Program-made: the position numbers and the translations under genes
In this document: piece after piece, positions 1-10,200 of the stretch
How the letters are laid out: every line of letters starts with the position of its first letter
Position numbering within the stretch: the first letter of the stretch is position 1
The notes under the pieces: generated by a model
Databases searched by the model: none
The model's input: only the letters and a program-made list of their open reading frames with translations
What the model was told of the DNA's origin: nothing
Source: Sperchopsis tessellata
Taxonomy: Eukaryota > Arthropoda > Insecta > Coleoptera > Hydrophilidae
Assembly (NCBI GenBank): GCA_033557685.1
Contig: JAWQRN010000417.1
Span: 1-30,037 of the forward strand
Length of the DNA: 30,037 nt
Direction of reading: 5' to 3'

Positions 1-490
1 AGAACAAACAAAAATCAATGAAATAGCGAGTAATCCGGGTCGATAGGACCAAAAAATGTAGCGTGAGCGGGTGAGTTTTTCCATCGATAGCAATTAATAA
101 ATGTTTGTTCATAAGAACCTTGTTGTTGTTGTGTTTCCTCTGGTAGCTGCTGGCCTGGTTAATTTTGTAGAGGAAGGCTTTCAGGGTTCAGGGTGGGATT
201 AGATCAGGAATAAGGAAGAATGCACTTAACACAACAATTAATATAATGCAACAATATACAAACTAATTTTATAGCGAAATGCGATGCGGGTATGAAGGCG
301 AATTGAGTTTTCGTGGTATATGCGAGCGGGTAGAATTGTGTACTGAGTAAAATATGGGTAGTTCGATATTAGGTAAAATATCGGATGTGATGTTGACAAT
401 GGTCCAGTTTACGATGGGTAATTTGGAAATCCCAGAAAATATAGCCGATTGTACCCCCTGGAGGCATAATGGCAAATTTAAGTTCAATGA
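1..490. other. Unexplained stretch, possibly old transposon DNA
   Basis: No host exon was recognised here. The stretch would lie in the AGK intron downstream of exon 3. Short G-rich words ending in GGGT recur on the plus strand (near 37, 69, 288, 326, 354 and 416), several of them as GCGGGTA or GAGCGGGT. They could be subterminal repeats of a DNA transposon, but no terminal repeat or protein was identified. Confidence 0.3.
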
Positions 491-492
491 AG

Positions 493-1476
493 TCAAAGAG
501 AGAGTTTTGACGGCGGTAACATCACTGATAACTTTGTTTTTGGACATGTGGTTTCTTCTTCCTCATAATCTTCCCTCCCATTCTCATCTTCTAAGGTAAT
601 ATCCTCATCTGATATTTCACTTTCAGTTATGATGTGATACCCAGGGTAACCTTCATCTACTTCTAACCACTGCAATACATATTCCTCAGCTGCATCTTCT
701 CCACCGATATTTTGTATTGTCCTACTGTAATCAGTAGCCTTTCCAAATCCAAGTTTGCATCTTTGTTGTAACCAAATTCTTTCAACCATTTTCCAATGTT
801 TGCACTTTTTGTTCTTTCCATGCTATAGCAAAATTAAAAATTGCAGATTTTAAATTGTAACTAAGTTTTGTAAGGTACGCAGTTCTCTTGTATCTTCTCT
901 ATTGTCTTCATCCTCTTAACACAACCATTATTTCTTCTAAAAACTTGTTGTGGTATATTCGTTTGGTTAAGAAAATTATCCCTTGGTCCATGATCCAGCC
1001 CATGGATGTATTTTTTGGCAAAAGCATACATCTAAATTTGCCATCTTCTGGACATAAGATATATTCTGATGGATGAGCAGGAACGTTGTCTAAAAGGAAT
1101 AGACATTTCATATCTTCAGGTGGTATTCCAAGTTCTTTGCCTTGAAATTTCCTGACTGCATGTATAATTTTTTTTAATAATCAGTCTTGGAAAATGTCTG
1201 AAGTGAACCATGCCCTTTTAGAGTTATGATACAAAACAGGCAGATACATTATATTTTTTAAAACACTAGGGTTACGAGATTTGCCAATAATTATAGGTGT
1301 CAGTCTATGTGATCCATCGTCATTGGCACAAAGCAGCGCCCATATCCTGTCCTTGCTGATTTTACACTTACATTAAGTGCTATATGCATTAAATTTATAT
1401 TTAAATGAAATACATATTTTTTCTCCTTTCAATCCGAAGTCCGATATATCGGGGTCCGTTATACGAGGTTTTACTG
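493..1476 (-). mobile_element. Tigger/pogo-type DNA transposon relic, internally deleted
   Basis: The minus strand encodes the C-terminal half of a pogo/Tigger (jerky-like) DDE transposase. The clearest segment is 908..1111, with CLFLLDNVPAHPSEYI followed by LLPKNTSMGWIMDQGI, matching the family pattern LLLDNAPAHP ... LPPNTTSLIQPMDQGV. Upstream, at about 1200-1370, degraded coding for the central DDE core is readable (SKDRIWALLCANDDGSH, then IIGKSRNPSVLKN) but is broken by stops. An acidic C-terminal segment lies at 493..789. The 5' end is preserved: on the minus strand it starts at 1476 with CAGTAAAACCTCGTATAACG and is flanked by TA, the target duplication of this superfamily. The DNA-binding N-terminal half is missing between the terminal repeat and the DDE core. 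The other end was not found. This is a dead copy. Confidence 0.82.
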
Positions 1477-1478
1477 TA
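1440..1478 (-). repeat. Terminal inverted repeat of the Tigger relic, with TA target site
   Basis: Read on the minus strand from 1476, the end begins CAGTAAAACCTCGTATAACG and continues through GGACC into the palindrome CCGATATATCGG (1441-1452). A TA dinucleotide follows at 1477-1478, as expected for Tc1/mariner-pogo insertions. Confidence 0.72.
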
Positions 1479-1924
1479 CTTTTAAACTGTTTATATTTTT
1501 TATATTACCAATTTATAGTATGAAATAAAAGTTTCATTCTTAAGAATATTATATAGAGTAAGTGAATTCAGTACTCTAACCATAACATTTATACTGGTTC
1601 TTTATGATGATGACTATTTTACTTGATACACAAAACCATTGACATGTTAAGGTACATTTAATATTGCCTTCTAAAAGTATTGGAAGACCATCCAAACGAA
1701 AACTCTGCTACATGCTAACAATGTAGTCTCATAGAATAGAACTAATCACGCAATATAATAGAACAACATTAAAACCATGGTGATGTTTCTATGTTTAAAT
1801 TGACGTTATCTATGATTCAGAATTTGTCTACAAGTGATTCTTAGTCATTCTCAATCTTAACAACTATAATTTGGTGTACCATATAGGTAATATAAAACAA
1901 AGTATATTTCCATATTTATTTTAC
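1479..1924. other. AGK intron 3, no feature seen
   Basis: AT-rich DNA between the Tigger end and the donor of AGK exon 3. No coding or repeat signal was recognised. Confidence 0.5.
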
Positions 1925-2104
1925 CTGGTGATTTTTCTTCTTGTTCATCTTCAAGAACTTCAATCTTCATTATATCAATAGGTTTTGTAACTTCTTCAAT
2001 AATAGCAAGTGAAGCATCTGCTAATGACCTTACAGTCTGTAAATGATCTCCACCAGGAAACAAGCTTTTTCCAACAGTGTTTGATCTACCCAAAGGTAAG
2101 ACTC
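1925..2104 (-). CDS. AGK: AGK coding exon 3
   Basis: Acceptor ATTTATAG|GAGTC and donor CACCAG|GTAAAA. Encodes residues 153-213, including LPLGRSNTVGKSLFPGGD and ADASLAIIEEVTKPIDIMKI. These align with the human segment IPLGETSSLSHTLF ... ATLAIVKGETVPLDVLQI. It ends in phase 1, so at least one further exon is needed to the left. Confidence 0.93.
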
Positions 2105-4233
2105 CTATAAATGAAATACCATTATAAAATGAAGAATGTTAACATAGATAAAATGGTATAAATATTGTACTGATAAAGGTAAATATTGAGAAGTAACAAT
2201 GGAGTATGCTCGATAAGATAAAACGGAAATGCTGTGTGAAACACTGAAGGAAATGATGATTGTTTATATAAATGGATGAAGCGATAACTTGGAAACATTT
2301 TAGGGATAGTTTTACTTATAGAGTAGTCTAAGTTGATAGAACAAGCCTGGATAAGGTAGAAAAGGATTGTTCCAAACAAAATTTTCCTGGTTTCAAAACT
2401 TGAGGGTCTGGTTTTAAATTAAATCAATTTATTAGTCTTTGAAATGTTATGAACAACTACAGATACATAATTAATAAAATTTATATAAATAAGATTAGTA
2501 TTCAATAAGTAAACAACAAAAACAAAACTACATAATGACAAACCAACAAGATAAAAACAATAGATATTTTTATTTTCCCATAATTACATGTACACAAACG
2601 AATGGCAATTAAAAAACAAATGAGACACAAAAGTAAGTAAACAACAAATGCCCAAAAAAAGGGTGGGAAGACCTGTGGATACATAGAGGAGGGGTGTGAC
2701 ATACGAACACAACCGGAGAGGAATGTCATGGCGAGAGATCAAGGTTGCAGCTAGAGACAGAGTTAAGTGGAGTGGATTGACAGATGGGTTCTGTAGTGAT
2801 TGAGAATGTAGTGAGAAGCCAATTATATGCGTTTTCATCCTTTTCGGGTGGTAAGTTAATTTAAGGTAACGCAAGTGCGCATAATGCACCACATGCAGAT
2901 CCTTTACAATATATGTATAAAATAAAATTATAAAAACTTGGAAATTGAATTGAAAAGTTATATCCAAGATTGCTTTTTACAACTATCCTGAGTTTATTGT
3001 ATCAACTTCTTAAATTGAATCCTGGGGAATTCCCTACTCCAGAAGCACTTTACCACTCTTCCATTGCAAAACCCTATAGCCATAATGGGACAGTTTCTCT
3101 TTAATAATATGAAGTGAAATGGAATCGAAATCCTTACTCAAATCTACAAAAATGCTCTTGATCACCTCCAAATTCTCCCAAGCCTGGTTTAGGATCTAGT
3201 ATACTGTAAGTTTGATTTGATAAGCCCAATATTCTGAGGAGTTTCTAATTAAGGTCAAGAACTTCTTTTGGAGACCATTGTAGGGAAGAAATAAATGAAT
3301 ATATTAAAATTACTATAATTGACGAAAAGAAGAGTTCTAAAATGTATCAAGGATAATGTTTGTTAATTGCTACGAAAGAAATAATAACACATTAATAGTA
3401 TTAGAAATCAAGAATATGTGGAATGCTTTTAATGGTAATAAGACGCTGTTCTAAAATGAAGTGGGGTAAGATAATGAAACTAATTTTATGGAATTCTAAA
3501 GTTGGACAAGGAGAGAGAAAAAGAGAAGGCTAATGTTCAGGCCTGGCGTTTAATTACATAAATGTGACTGAAAGCAAATATCATAGTGTCATTCAATTTA
3601 ATACTTAATGTATGTTAATTCTTACCAATTGGTAAAAGATTGGCTTTATTTTCTCCACAGTGTCTTAGCATGCCAGTAACCACTTCAGACAAAGTTCCGT
3701 CACCACCTGCAACCACAATAGCATCTGTTGGAGTCAAAGTTTCAATGAGTGTTTTGGCATGTCCTTCCGATTCTGTTTTTACAATATCTACACATATTCC
3801 AGCCAAATTAAGGATTGGAGCACAATAATTTTCAAACTCATCAGTAGCTTTCCGTCTATTAGCTTTTGGGTTTAGTATCACAGTTATGGTTCTCGGATTA
3901 GCATTTGGTGTGATGGGCTGATGGCCATATTTAGCCGCTTGTTTACAATAGACACGCATAAGCTCCTGAATTCTAGAACAGTGAAGATTAATTGTTAACC
4001 AAATTAAAGTAACTAGATTAGTTATGTGACCTATATATACATGTGATAGAACGTAATATATACATGTGATAGAACGTACATAATCACGTTTGAATGACAC
4101 AATTTTAAAAAAAAATGTCTTACTCATATTTTTCTTTTGTCCAATTAACGCCATAAGTTATAGCGATAACAGCAAATGTAGATTTTTTCCAATGATTTCG
4201 CACACCTTTAGCAAACTTTATTACAAATGCCAT
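1925..4233 (-). CDS. AGK: Acylglycerol kinase, mitochondrial (first three coding exons; gene continues past left edge)
   Basis: AGK phosphorylates mono- and diacylglycerol to lysophosphatidic and phosphatidic acid. It is also a subunit of the TIM22 carrier translocase in the mitochondrial inner membrane. Coding exons are 4124..4233, 3626..3972 and 1925..2104. The ATG at 4231-4233 opens MAFVIKFAKGVRNHWKKSTF; RNHWKK matches the start of human AGK. Residues 18-31 form a hydrophobic segment, the likely membrane anchor. The DAGK catalytic domain starts near residue 65 (TVILNPKANRRKA), and the nucleotide-binding motif GGDGTLSEVVTG begins at G126, the numbering of the human enzyme. VLPLGRSNTVGKSLFPGGD follows. 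Splice phases agree at both introns (exon 1 ends in phase 2, exon 2 in phase 1, exon 3 in phase 1). About half of the roughly 420-residue family length is present. There are no frameshifts, so the gene looks intact. Confidence 0.93.
2105..2650. other. AGK intron 2, left part, no feature seen
   Basis: AT-rich intron. The minus-strand open frames here encode low-complexity hydrophobic peptides without family resemblance and are taken as chance. Confidence 0.5.
2651..2803 (+). mobile_element. Non-LTR retrotransposon 3' end relic (RT C-terminal tail)
   Basis: One plus-strand frame with a single internal stop reads KKRVGRPVDT, then RRGVTYEHNRRG, then MSWREIKVAARDRVKWSGLT and DGFCSD before a stop. 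This is the C-terminal signature of many LINE-type polyproteins (GRPxxTWRR ... GxSWxExxxxAxDRxxWRxLVDALC). No RT core precedes it, so it is a severely 5'-truncated copy within AGK intron 2. Confidence 0.62.
3034..3215 (-). mobile_element. CR1/L2/Jockey-like reverse transcriptase fragment (motif A)
   Basis: A minus-strand frame reads QAWENLEVIKSIFVDLSKDF followed by DSISLHIIKEKLSHYG. This is the classic RT motif A of non-LTR elements (VFLDLSKAFDTVDHxILLxKLxHYG). Only about 55 codons remain. Family placement within CR1/L2/Jockey is uncertain. Confidence 0.68.
3216..3615. other. AGK intron 2, right part, no feature seen
   Basis: AT-rich intron DNA without recognised repeat or coding content. 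Confidence 0.5.
3626..3972 (-). CDS. AGK: AGK coding exon 2 (kinase core)
   Basis: Acceptor TTCTAG|AATTC and donor CAATTG|GTAAGA. Encodes residues 37-153, with the start of the DAGK domain (VILNPKANRRKA) and the GGDGT motif at 126-130. Confidence 0.95.
4033..4078. repeat. Two perfect tandem copies of a 23-bp unit in AGK intron 1
   Basis: The 23-bp unit, beginning ATATATACATGTGATAGAAC, occurs twice back to back with no mismatch, just inside AGK intron 1. A recent local duplication is the simplest explanation. Confidence 0.9.
4124..4233 (-). CDS. AGK: AGK coding exon 1
   Basis: Contains the ATG and residues 1-36 plus two bases of codon 37. The donor reads ATGA|GTAAGA. It encodes the basic, hydrophobic N-terminus that anchors AGK at the inner membrane. 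The longer minus-strand frame starting at 4154 runs into the intron and is not the real start. Confidence 0.92.
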
Positions 4234-4950
4234 GGTGTTAATAAATTTTTCAAAACATGATCTTGCCAGCGTCCAATAAGTAAGGTTATAGTTTCTCCAG
4301 GCGCGTGTGACAGAACCATTTCTATATTGAAGGTAGGTCCGTTCCTAGGGTCTAGTGCTCCATGCTTATTTTAGAGGTCCCTTCTATACCCACATCTTTT
4401 TCTGTAAGGAGTAATGAGCAAATAAAAATAGATCAGGTTTTTTCAATTTCAAATACATTTTTATAGTCACATAGGTACATATTTAAAATTTAACAAAAGT
4501 AATGATAAACTCTAAATTTATGTAAGTTTTTATGATCTGCCCTATATATAAATAAAAAAGTCTATTGTTTTCAGAAAAATATGTTAAATACATATAATGT
4601 AAATACAATGGCAAGTACATACAATTACAATATACAATCAACACAAATCATATTCTCACTAACCGATATCGTCTATTAAACACTGAAGAAAAACAAACAA
4701 AAAAAAAATACAAAGAATATCAATTATAAAAAAGACCGTGCCCCTCAACAAAAAATATTTCTAAATATATAACATAAATGGGGGATTCATCACCTAAACC
4801 GAAAAACAGTTTGTGTGTGGTTTTGCAATTACCACAACAATCAATTACGGCGCCTGTATGTATCTCACCCTAACAAGAAGCACAACGAAGACCAGGAAAA
4901 AAGAGAAACAAAAATCTAGTTTCCCAGTCTTTAAAATCCCGTGAATTACC
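4234..4950. promoter_or_regulatory. AGK upstream region: probable 5'-UTR and promoter, then AT-rich intergenic DNA
   Basis: The first few hundred bases upstream of the AGK start are slightly richer in G+C, with a GGCGCGTG word near 4300. They probably hold the transcription start. No TATA box or initiator could be assigned. The remainder (about 4420-4950) is AT-rich with an A-run near 4695-4708 and nothing recognisable. Confidence 0.3.
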
Positions 4951-4959
4951 CCCACTGAT

Positions 4960-5580
4960 AATCTCCCCACCCACCTTCCCATATTCTTAGAAATATTACC
5001 AGCGTTGAGTTTGGTGCTTCTCCATGACACTTTTGGAATTTATTAAGAACTCTGGGCATGAAATTCCGCTCTCCCACTGCCTTTGACACTCTAATGGGTA
5101 CCGCCGCTACCCTATTCCTAGTATCATGTGTGTGATAACTTGAACAAATTTTCCAAGGATTCTTGTTGGCATGTTTCAACATCGGGAGGATAAAAAGTTG
5201 CGGGATGTTCAATATTCCATGTTCCGAATACAATTGCTCTGTCGAATACTGTGAGGGCTTATTAAGCATTATTTTTATTATTCGTTTAGTTGTTGATATT
5301 AACTTTCGCATATGAACACCAGAAGCACCTTCCTAAGTAATTATTCCATACGATAAAACAGACCGCACCAGTCCGCAGTTCAAGATCCTAATTGCCTTGG
5401 CCGGCATTATTTCCCAATTTTAGTGAAAGTAAACATTGTTTTCCTCAACCTGTTGCATTGAGCACCCACTTGCAAGTGCCATCTTAGATGCTGATCTACA
5501 GTGATGCCCAAATACTTAATTGATTCGATAATAATGTAAGAATATAAGTTGACAGTTGTGTTCTTAGTGAGTTTGATTCA
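4960..5580 (-). mobile_element. CR1/Jockey-like non-LTR retrotransposon 3' fragment
   Basis: The minus strand carries the end of an RT open frame in pieces. At about 5390-5520 it reads IKYLGITVDQHLRWHLQV, the RT motif KYLGVxLDxxLxW. At 5020-5160 it reads YHTHDTRNRVAAVPIRVSKA then FMPRVLNKFQKC, the usual C-terminal pattern (HxxxTRxxxxxxxPxxRxxx...xxxNxLP). Stops and frame changes separate the pieces. A second, inverted copy of the C-terminal piece lies at 6408-6510. Confidence 0.75.
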
Positions 5581-5589
5581 AAGATATTG

Positions 5590-6005
5590 TTAAAACCCTA
5601 TCTGCCGTGGATTAATAAAACTTGCAGTATTACAAACAATATACACCGTTATTTAAAATAAAAATGCACTTTACACAGACAGTTTACGAAAATAACGCAT
5701 GTTTAAATATTTCAAAATAATCACAGTAGATTATTCGTTACAGATTAATTACTTACAAAATCTCTTTTTAAACTTACTTATTTCCAGCATGATCTAATAT
5801 TCAGATTATGCAGGTTGTAATCTCTTTTTAAAATTAAACTTAAATAGTAAAGGATTTCCCTATTTATATACAGTATTTTCTGTGAGCTACCAGTAAATTT
5901 TTAGAAACAATTACTTACGAGAACATTTCCAGAATACATCAGACTTCTAGTATCTAATAAATAGTTGTTGGAAAAATACAGTGCTGTAACTAATAAATTT
6001 TTTAC
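5590..6005. other. Intergenic AT-rich DNA, no feature seen
   Basis: AT-rich DNA. The word CTCTTTTTAAA occurs twice (near 5761 and 5821), but no longer repeat could be followed. Confidence 0.45.
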
Positions 6006-6009
6006 AAAA

Positions 6010-6180
6010 CTACGGCCGCCTTTTGCTGATTACGGAAAAGTCTATGTGTTGGGCATCATCTTCCGAGAGGGTCATAAAACTGTGGCCCCTGTCTATTGTA
6101 TGTAAATAACGACCACGTGCATGTTAAAGAACCCTATTGCAGTTGGAGTGCTGGATGCAGGAAATATTCCCAGACGATGA
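6010..6180 (+). mobile_element. Old SINE copy, head missing (same family as 17225-17520)
   Basis: The plus strand aligns over its whole length with the minus strand of the SINE at 17225-17520. Matching landmarks are TTTTGCTGATTACGGAAAA, then TCATAAAACTGTGG, ACCACGTGCATGTTAAAGAA and GTGCTGGATGCAGGAAATAT. The tRNA-like head and the 3' tail are not recognisable. The divergence indicates an old insertion. Confidence 0.65.
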
Positions 6181-6407
6181 ATATATAACATTTACTCCCT
6201 TAAGATAGCTACAACTTTAGGTTGAGAACAATGTGAACTTGACTAAAAAGGATTCAGATGTCTATTCTGTTATTAATACCTGTATATAATTATTATATTA
6301 AATAAAAACTTTAAAAATAGCGATAGTTCAAGTTATTTCAGTAGCCTAATTCCTGGCATTAGTGCTTGGCCATAACAGTGGCAAAAGGCCGATGTTAATT
6401 AAACAAA

Positions 6408-6510
6408 TAATGGGTGGTACCCATTAGAGTGTCAAAGGCAGTGGGACAGCGATATTTTGGGCCTAGAGTTCTTAATGAATTCCAAAAGTGTGTCATGGAG
6501 AAGAACAACT
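6408..6510 (+). mobile_element. Non-LTR retrotransposon C-terminal fragment, inverted relative of 5010-5110
   Basis: The plus strand encodes VPIRVSKAVGQRYFGPRVLN then EFQKC, nearly the same peptide as the minus strand at 5020-5110. By eye roughly 85% of the nucleotides match over about 90 bases. Only this small piece is present. Confidence 0.75.
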
Positions 6511-7110
6511 GGGTAGGTACTGTGGCATATATACAGCTAGTTTCACTGGTGACAGACAGAGGCTCTACTGCAACAAATAATATTAAACAGATATTATTGC
6601 CGTAAAGATACAGATTATCAAAATTAAATCATCCAAAAGCACCTAGGTCCAAGAGGCCTCACTTTTAGGCTGAATATTTACTCTATCTCTTTGAATAATA
6701 TTCTTTCCGTATTAAATTGATTCGCTGCAGAGCAACATGTTACATCTGTCTGTTTTCCTACCACGATCAGAACTGGTTGAATGTTGTTTGGTGATTAAGT
6801 AAATTCACTTTTCTTGAATTGGCTTATGGCCTAACTTATTACTATAGATAAGTCGAAATAATTCAGTACTACCTACTGACTATAAAAATTTGGTGCATTG
6901 TTTTAAATAAAAAAAAATATACATGGAGGGCTTCAATTTTTGTACAGGCTTATTAATGAGTGTAACAACAGTCATTTTATGAGCAAAGGGCAGAGAGAGA
7001 TTGCGATGGAGTCAAAAAAAAAAAATGAGGTATAAAATAACTGCTCTACAAGGCCCATTACATTAGATAAAGATGAACAATACTTAAATTAATTATTGTC
7101 CATTCAACTT
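6511..7110. other. Intergenic DNA, no clear feature
   Basis: AT-rich with A-runs near 6908-6917 and 7014-7025. The latter lies about 100 bases before the mariner relic. No gene was recognised. Confidence 0.45.
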
Positions 7111-7119
7111 AAATGTAAA

Positions 7120-7265
7120 TATATGGTTCCAGTAGGATGGTGCACCAGCACACAATGCTAATACTGTTTTAAATAACCAAAATAAATTTGGCGAGTGATG
7201 GATTGGTAACCAGGGTCACATTTTATAGCCTACCGACCATTGCACTTTTATTTTTCCTTAGTCTT
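7120..7265 (+). mobile_element. Mariner/Tc1-like transposase relic with internal stops
   Basis: A plus-strand frame from 7127 reads FQ-stop-DGAPAHNANTVLNN, then KFGE-stop-WIGNQGHIL, then a degraded PTDHCTF. This follows the superfamily pattern FQQDGAPPHxxxxVxxxLNxxFPxRWIGRxGPIxWPxRSPDLTPLDFF. At least three in-frame stops show it is dead. The element's ends were not found. Confidence 0.7.
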
Positions 7266-10200
7266 TCTCATAACTCTTGTTAGAATAATCCTAATCTACA
7301 ATTCACTTGCTGTTTGCTCAATTTATAAATGGTGAAGCATTTTAATATTAGGTGATCTTTGAGGTCACTCGATAAATCTCGTACTCTGTCATGCTATGTT
7401 TCAAGTATTGTGAGGTAACATAACCAAATAAGTTCATTTTGTTAGAATATTTCACATATAAAAATAAATTTAACAAAATAAAAACTTTACACAAATTTTG
7501 AAATTGGTATATCTGAATATTTGATAAATGAACTTATTTGTCTTTTGCAATATCTTTGGGATCGGGTTGAAGTTTAAAAAATGCACAATATATTTTAGAA
7601 CATTTATTAATATTTTTAATTTTTTTCAAGCTCTAATACTTCCAAATAGTATCTTGTTTTTTGTTTTTGTTTCTTAATATCCATTAACGATATTATATTA
7701 CAAGCATTGGTAAATATACAACCATATTTATAATAATTATAATGTAGTATTAAACGTACATAAATCTATCCTATATTTCTTCAATACTTAAAAATATACA
7801 TCATACCTTGTTGGGAGTAAAAGGAAACCCATGCTGGTTTGCGGAAGAACACAATAAATACATACGTATAAGAATGATTGGAAAGATTTTACGAATGTCG
7901 ATACGCTCATCTAGTTAAAACCAAAATTGAAAGAAATAACAGTGCTTATTTTTAATTACATTTTGTTAATATACACGTTTGTGCCTGTGGTATTTTTAAT
8001 TTAGATATATAGGTTCGGTAATTAAATTTGTTGCTGATTTAGGTTGTACGATAAATATAGTACACCTGTACTAAAGAAATCGAAAAATAGATGACAAGTT
8101 AGCAGTGCTACGTACATTCTGCAGTCTTTCAAAAGCTTGTGTACCATCATAGTTAGAGACTAGCATACTTTAGATACATGCACACATTTTCAGCCAAACT
8201 TCGTAAAAATTTAGTGATATTTACACATTTATCTAATTGTTTTGATTTTAAGTTGTAAAAATTTAGTTTAGAATGAATAAATAAAAAATAGTTATTGTTT
8301 ATTTGGTATTCGATACTAAATGTTTTATATGATATGATATACAACTTTGAAATTTAATCAAAAGTACGCTAGTGTCCAAATGACGGCAGAGGGTGGGATT
8401 TTTTTTTAGCTCCTAGGTATAAACAGACGGTCACATTAATTCCTATGTCGACTAGAATTCATTGTATTAATTTAATCCACATTTTAGGATTTAAAGCAAT
8501 CTTTCACCAAATTAGTAGATCCTTTTATAACAAACCACTAACAGTGCTCTTTACATGGAAACTGTCTTAAAATCACGTACAAAACATAAACCTACGGGGC
8601 AGACCCTACACTACCAAAATACAAGTCTGCGTGATCATATTATCCACATTATAGAAATCGTTGACTCTTTCAAGACAGTTACACAACTTTAAGATTAAGT
8701 AATAAAGCATGATGATAAGTTTCATTCTGTACTTGCTCGTGTTGCTTTATTCCTTCATGTATGTACAAAACGTTCAAAAAGAAAAAATATATACAACTAT
8801 ACATTTTTGTTTGTTTGCTTGTACATCTAAAAGCTAACAAATGAAGACTTGTAAGAAATTTGCAAGAAGTTAAAAATTGTATTTATTATAGCACTCTTCT
8901 TAAATCGATTGGTACAAACAAACCTCATATACAGTGACACATTTCAATAAACATACTGCGTGCGTTGCTGTTTAACTTTGGGTCCTTACCTGTTCGCAAT
9001 TTCAAATTTTCAAAGATGTGATTGCATAAGTTTTTTTTTTCTTTAATTTTGCTTAGTTTTCTTACAAAACATTTCTTTGTATAAAAGTTTTATGTGAATT
9101 ACGTACGTTAAATAAGACAAAAGGAAACTAACTAAAATGTTAAAATTAATTTGTACGTTGTAAAAGTATTCTTTGATTTGTTGTAAGCTAAAATGGCAAA
9201 TAATTATGGAGGCAATATCAATCTGCATCTAGTTTCGTAAAAGTCAATTAGATGGTTTGGTAGATCAGTATTCTTGTTTGGATTTTTGACACTTTATGTT
9301 GCGAGTACTTAAATAAGTGTGGTAAATATTACTAAAAATTGTTTCTATTCTTAAATATAAAAATTACAAGTTTTGCAAATATACACAGAATAAATATGGC
9401 CTCCATAAAAAACATCGTCAATAAAAAAATATACTTTAAAATGTATGTACATAACAAAAAAATATATAGGTATAATACAAATTCACTATCAAAAATTAAC
9501 CGTAAAATACTATGGCATATGCAATAATATACAAAATTTGCTTTTTTTAGATAAGTTTCTGCGATATAAAAACAATATAAAGGTTTCAAAATCTGAATTT
9601 TAAATATTAATTAAAACGAAATTGCATCATTTTTAAAGCAAAAATGAAAATAAATTGCCTTGCTATTTAAGCAGTACTAATGATTAATTTGAGATATATT
9701 ATATATTTTCTGAAGTAATACTTGATAATGGCAGTACAAATGGCTCATCGCTTCTATACCAAAAATAAATATAATTGTATTTTGAAGAAAGCGGATGTTC
9801 TGTAATTTTATAATAAATATTTGAATCTTTTTGGCAGTTAATATTTTTAACTTCAGCTCATTTTTGTATAATACTGCAGTTCTTAACAATATGGCATACA
9901 CATAAAATATTTGGTTGTCTTGTATATTAGATATATAACATACTTGTAGAATAAAAACAAAATTTATGTAACAGTCGCTAATATAACTTATGTAATTATA
10001 GGGGTAAAATTAATTACTAAACATATACAAATATAATACACATAAATACACATAATCAAAATAAGAACAATAGAGAAGAAGTATACATTTATGGAAATGC
10101 AGACATCAATAAGTAAGTTTAATATTGTTAAAAATAAACATACAAGTAGACAATTCACATAAATATATTATCATTAACAGTAGATTAAATATAACCACTT

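Noticed and set aside
2584..2967. 127-residue minus-strand open frame
   Set aside because: The opposite strand carries the LINE tail at 2651-2803. The minus-strand peptide is hydrophobic, low in complexity and resembles no family.
9339..9527. Overlapping open frames on both strands at 9332-9589
   Set aside because: Very AT-rich with lysine/isoleucine/asparagine or phenylalanine/leucine bias, typical of chance frames.
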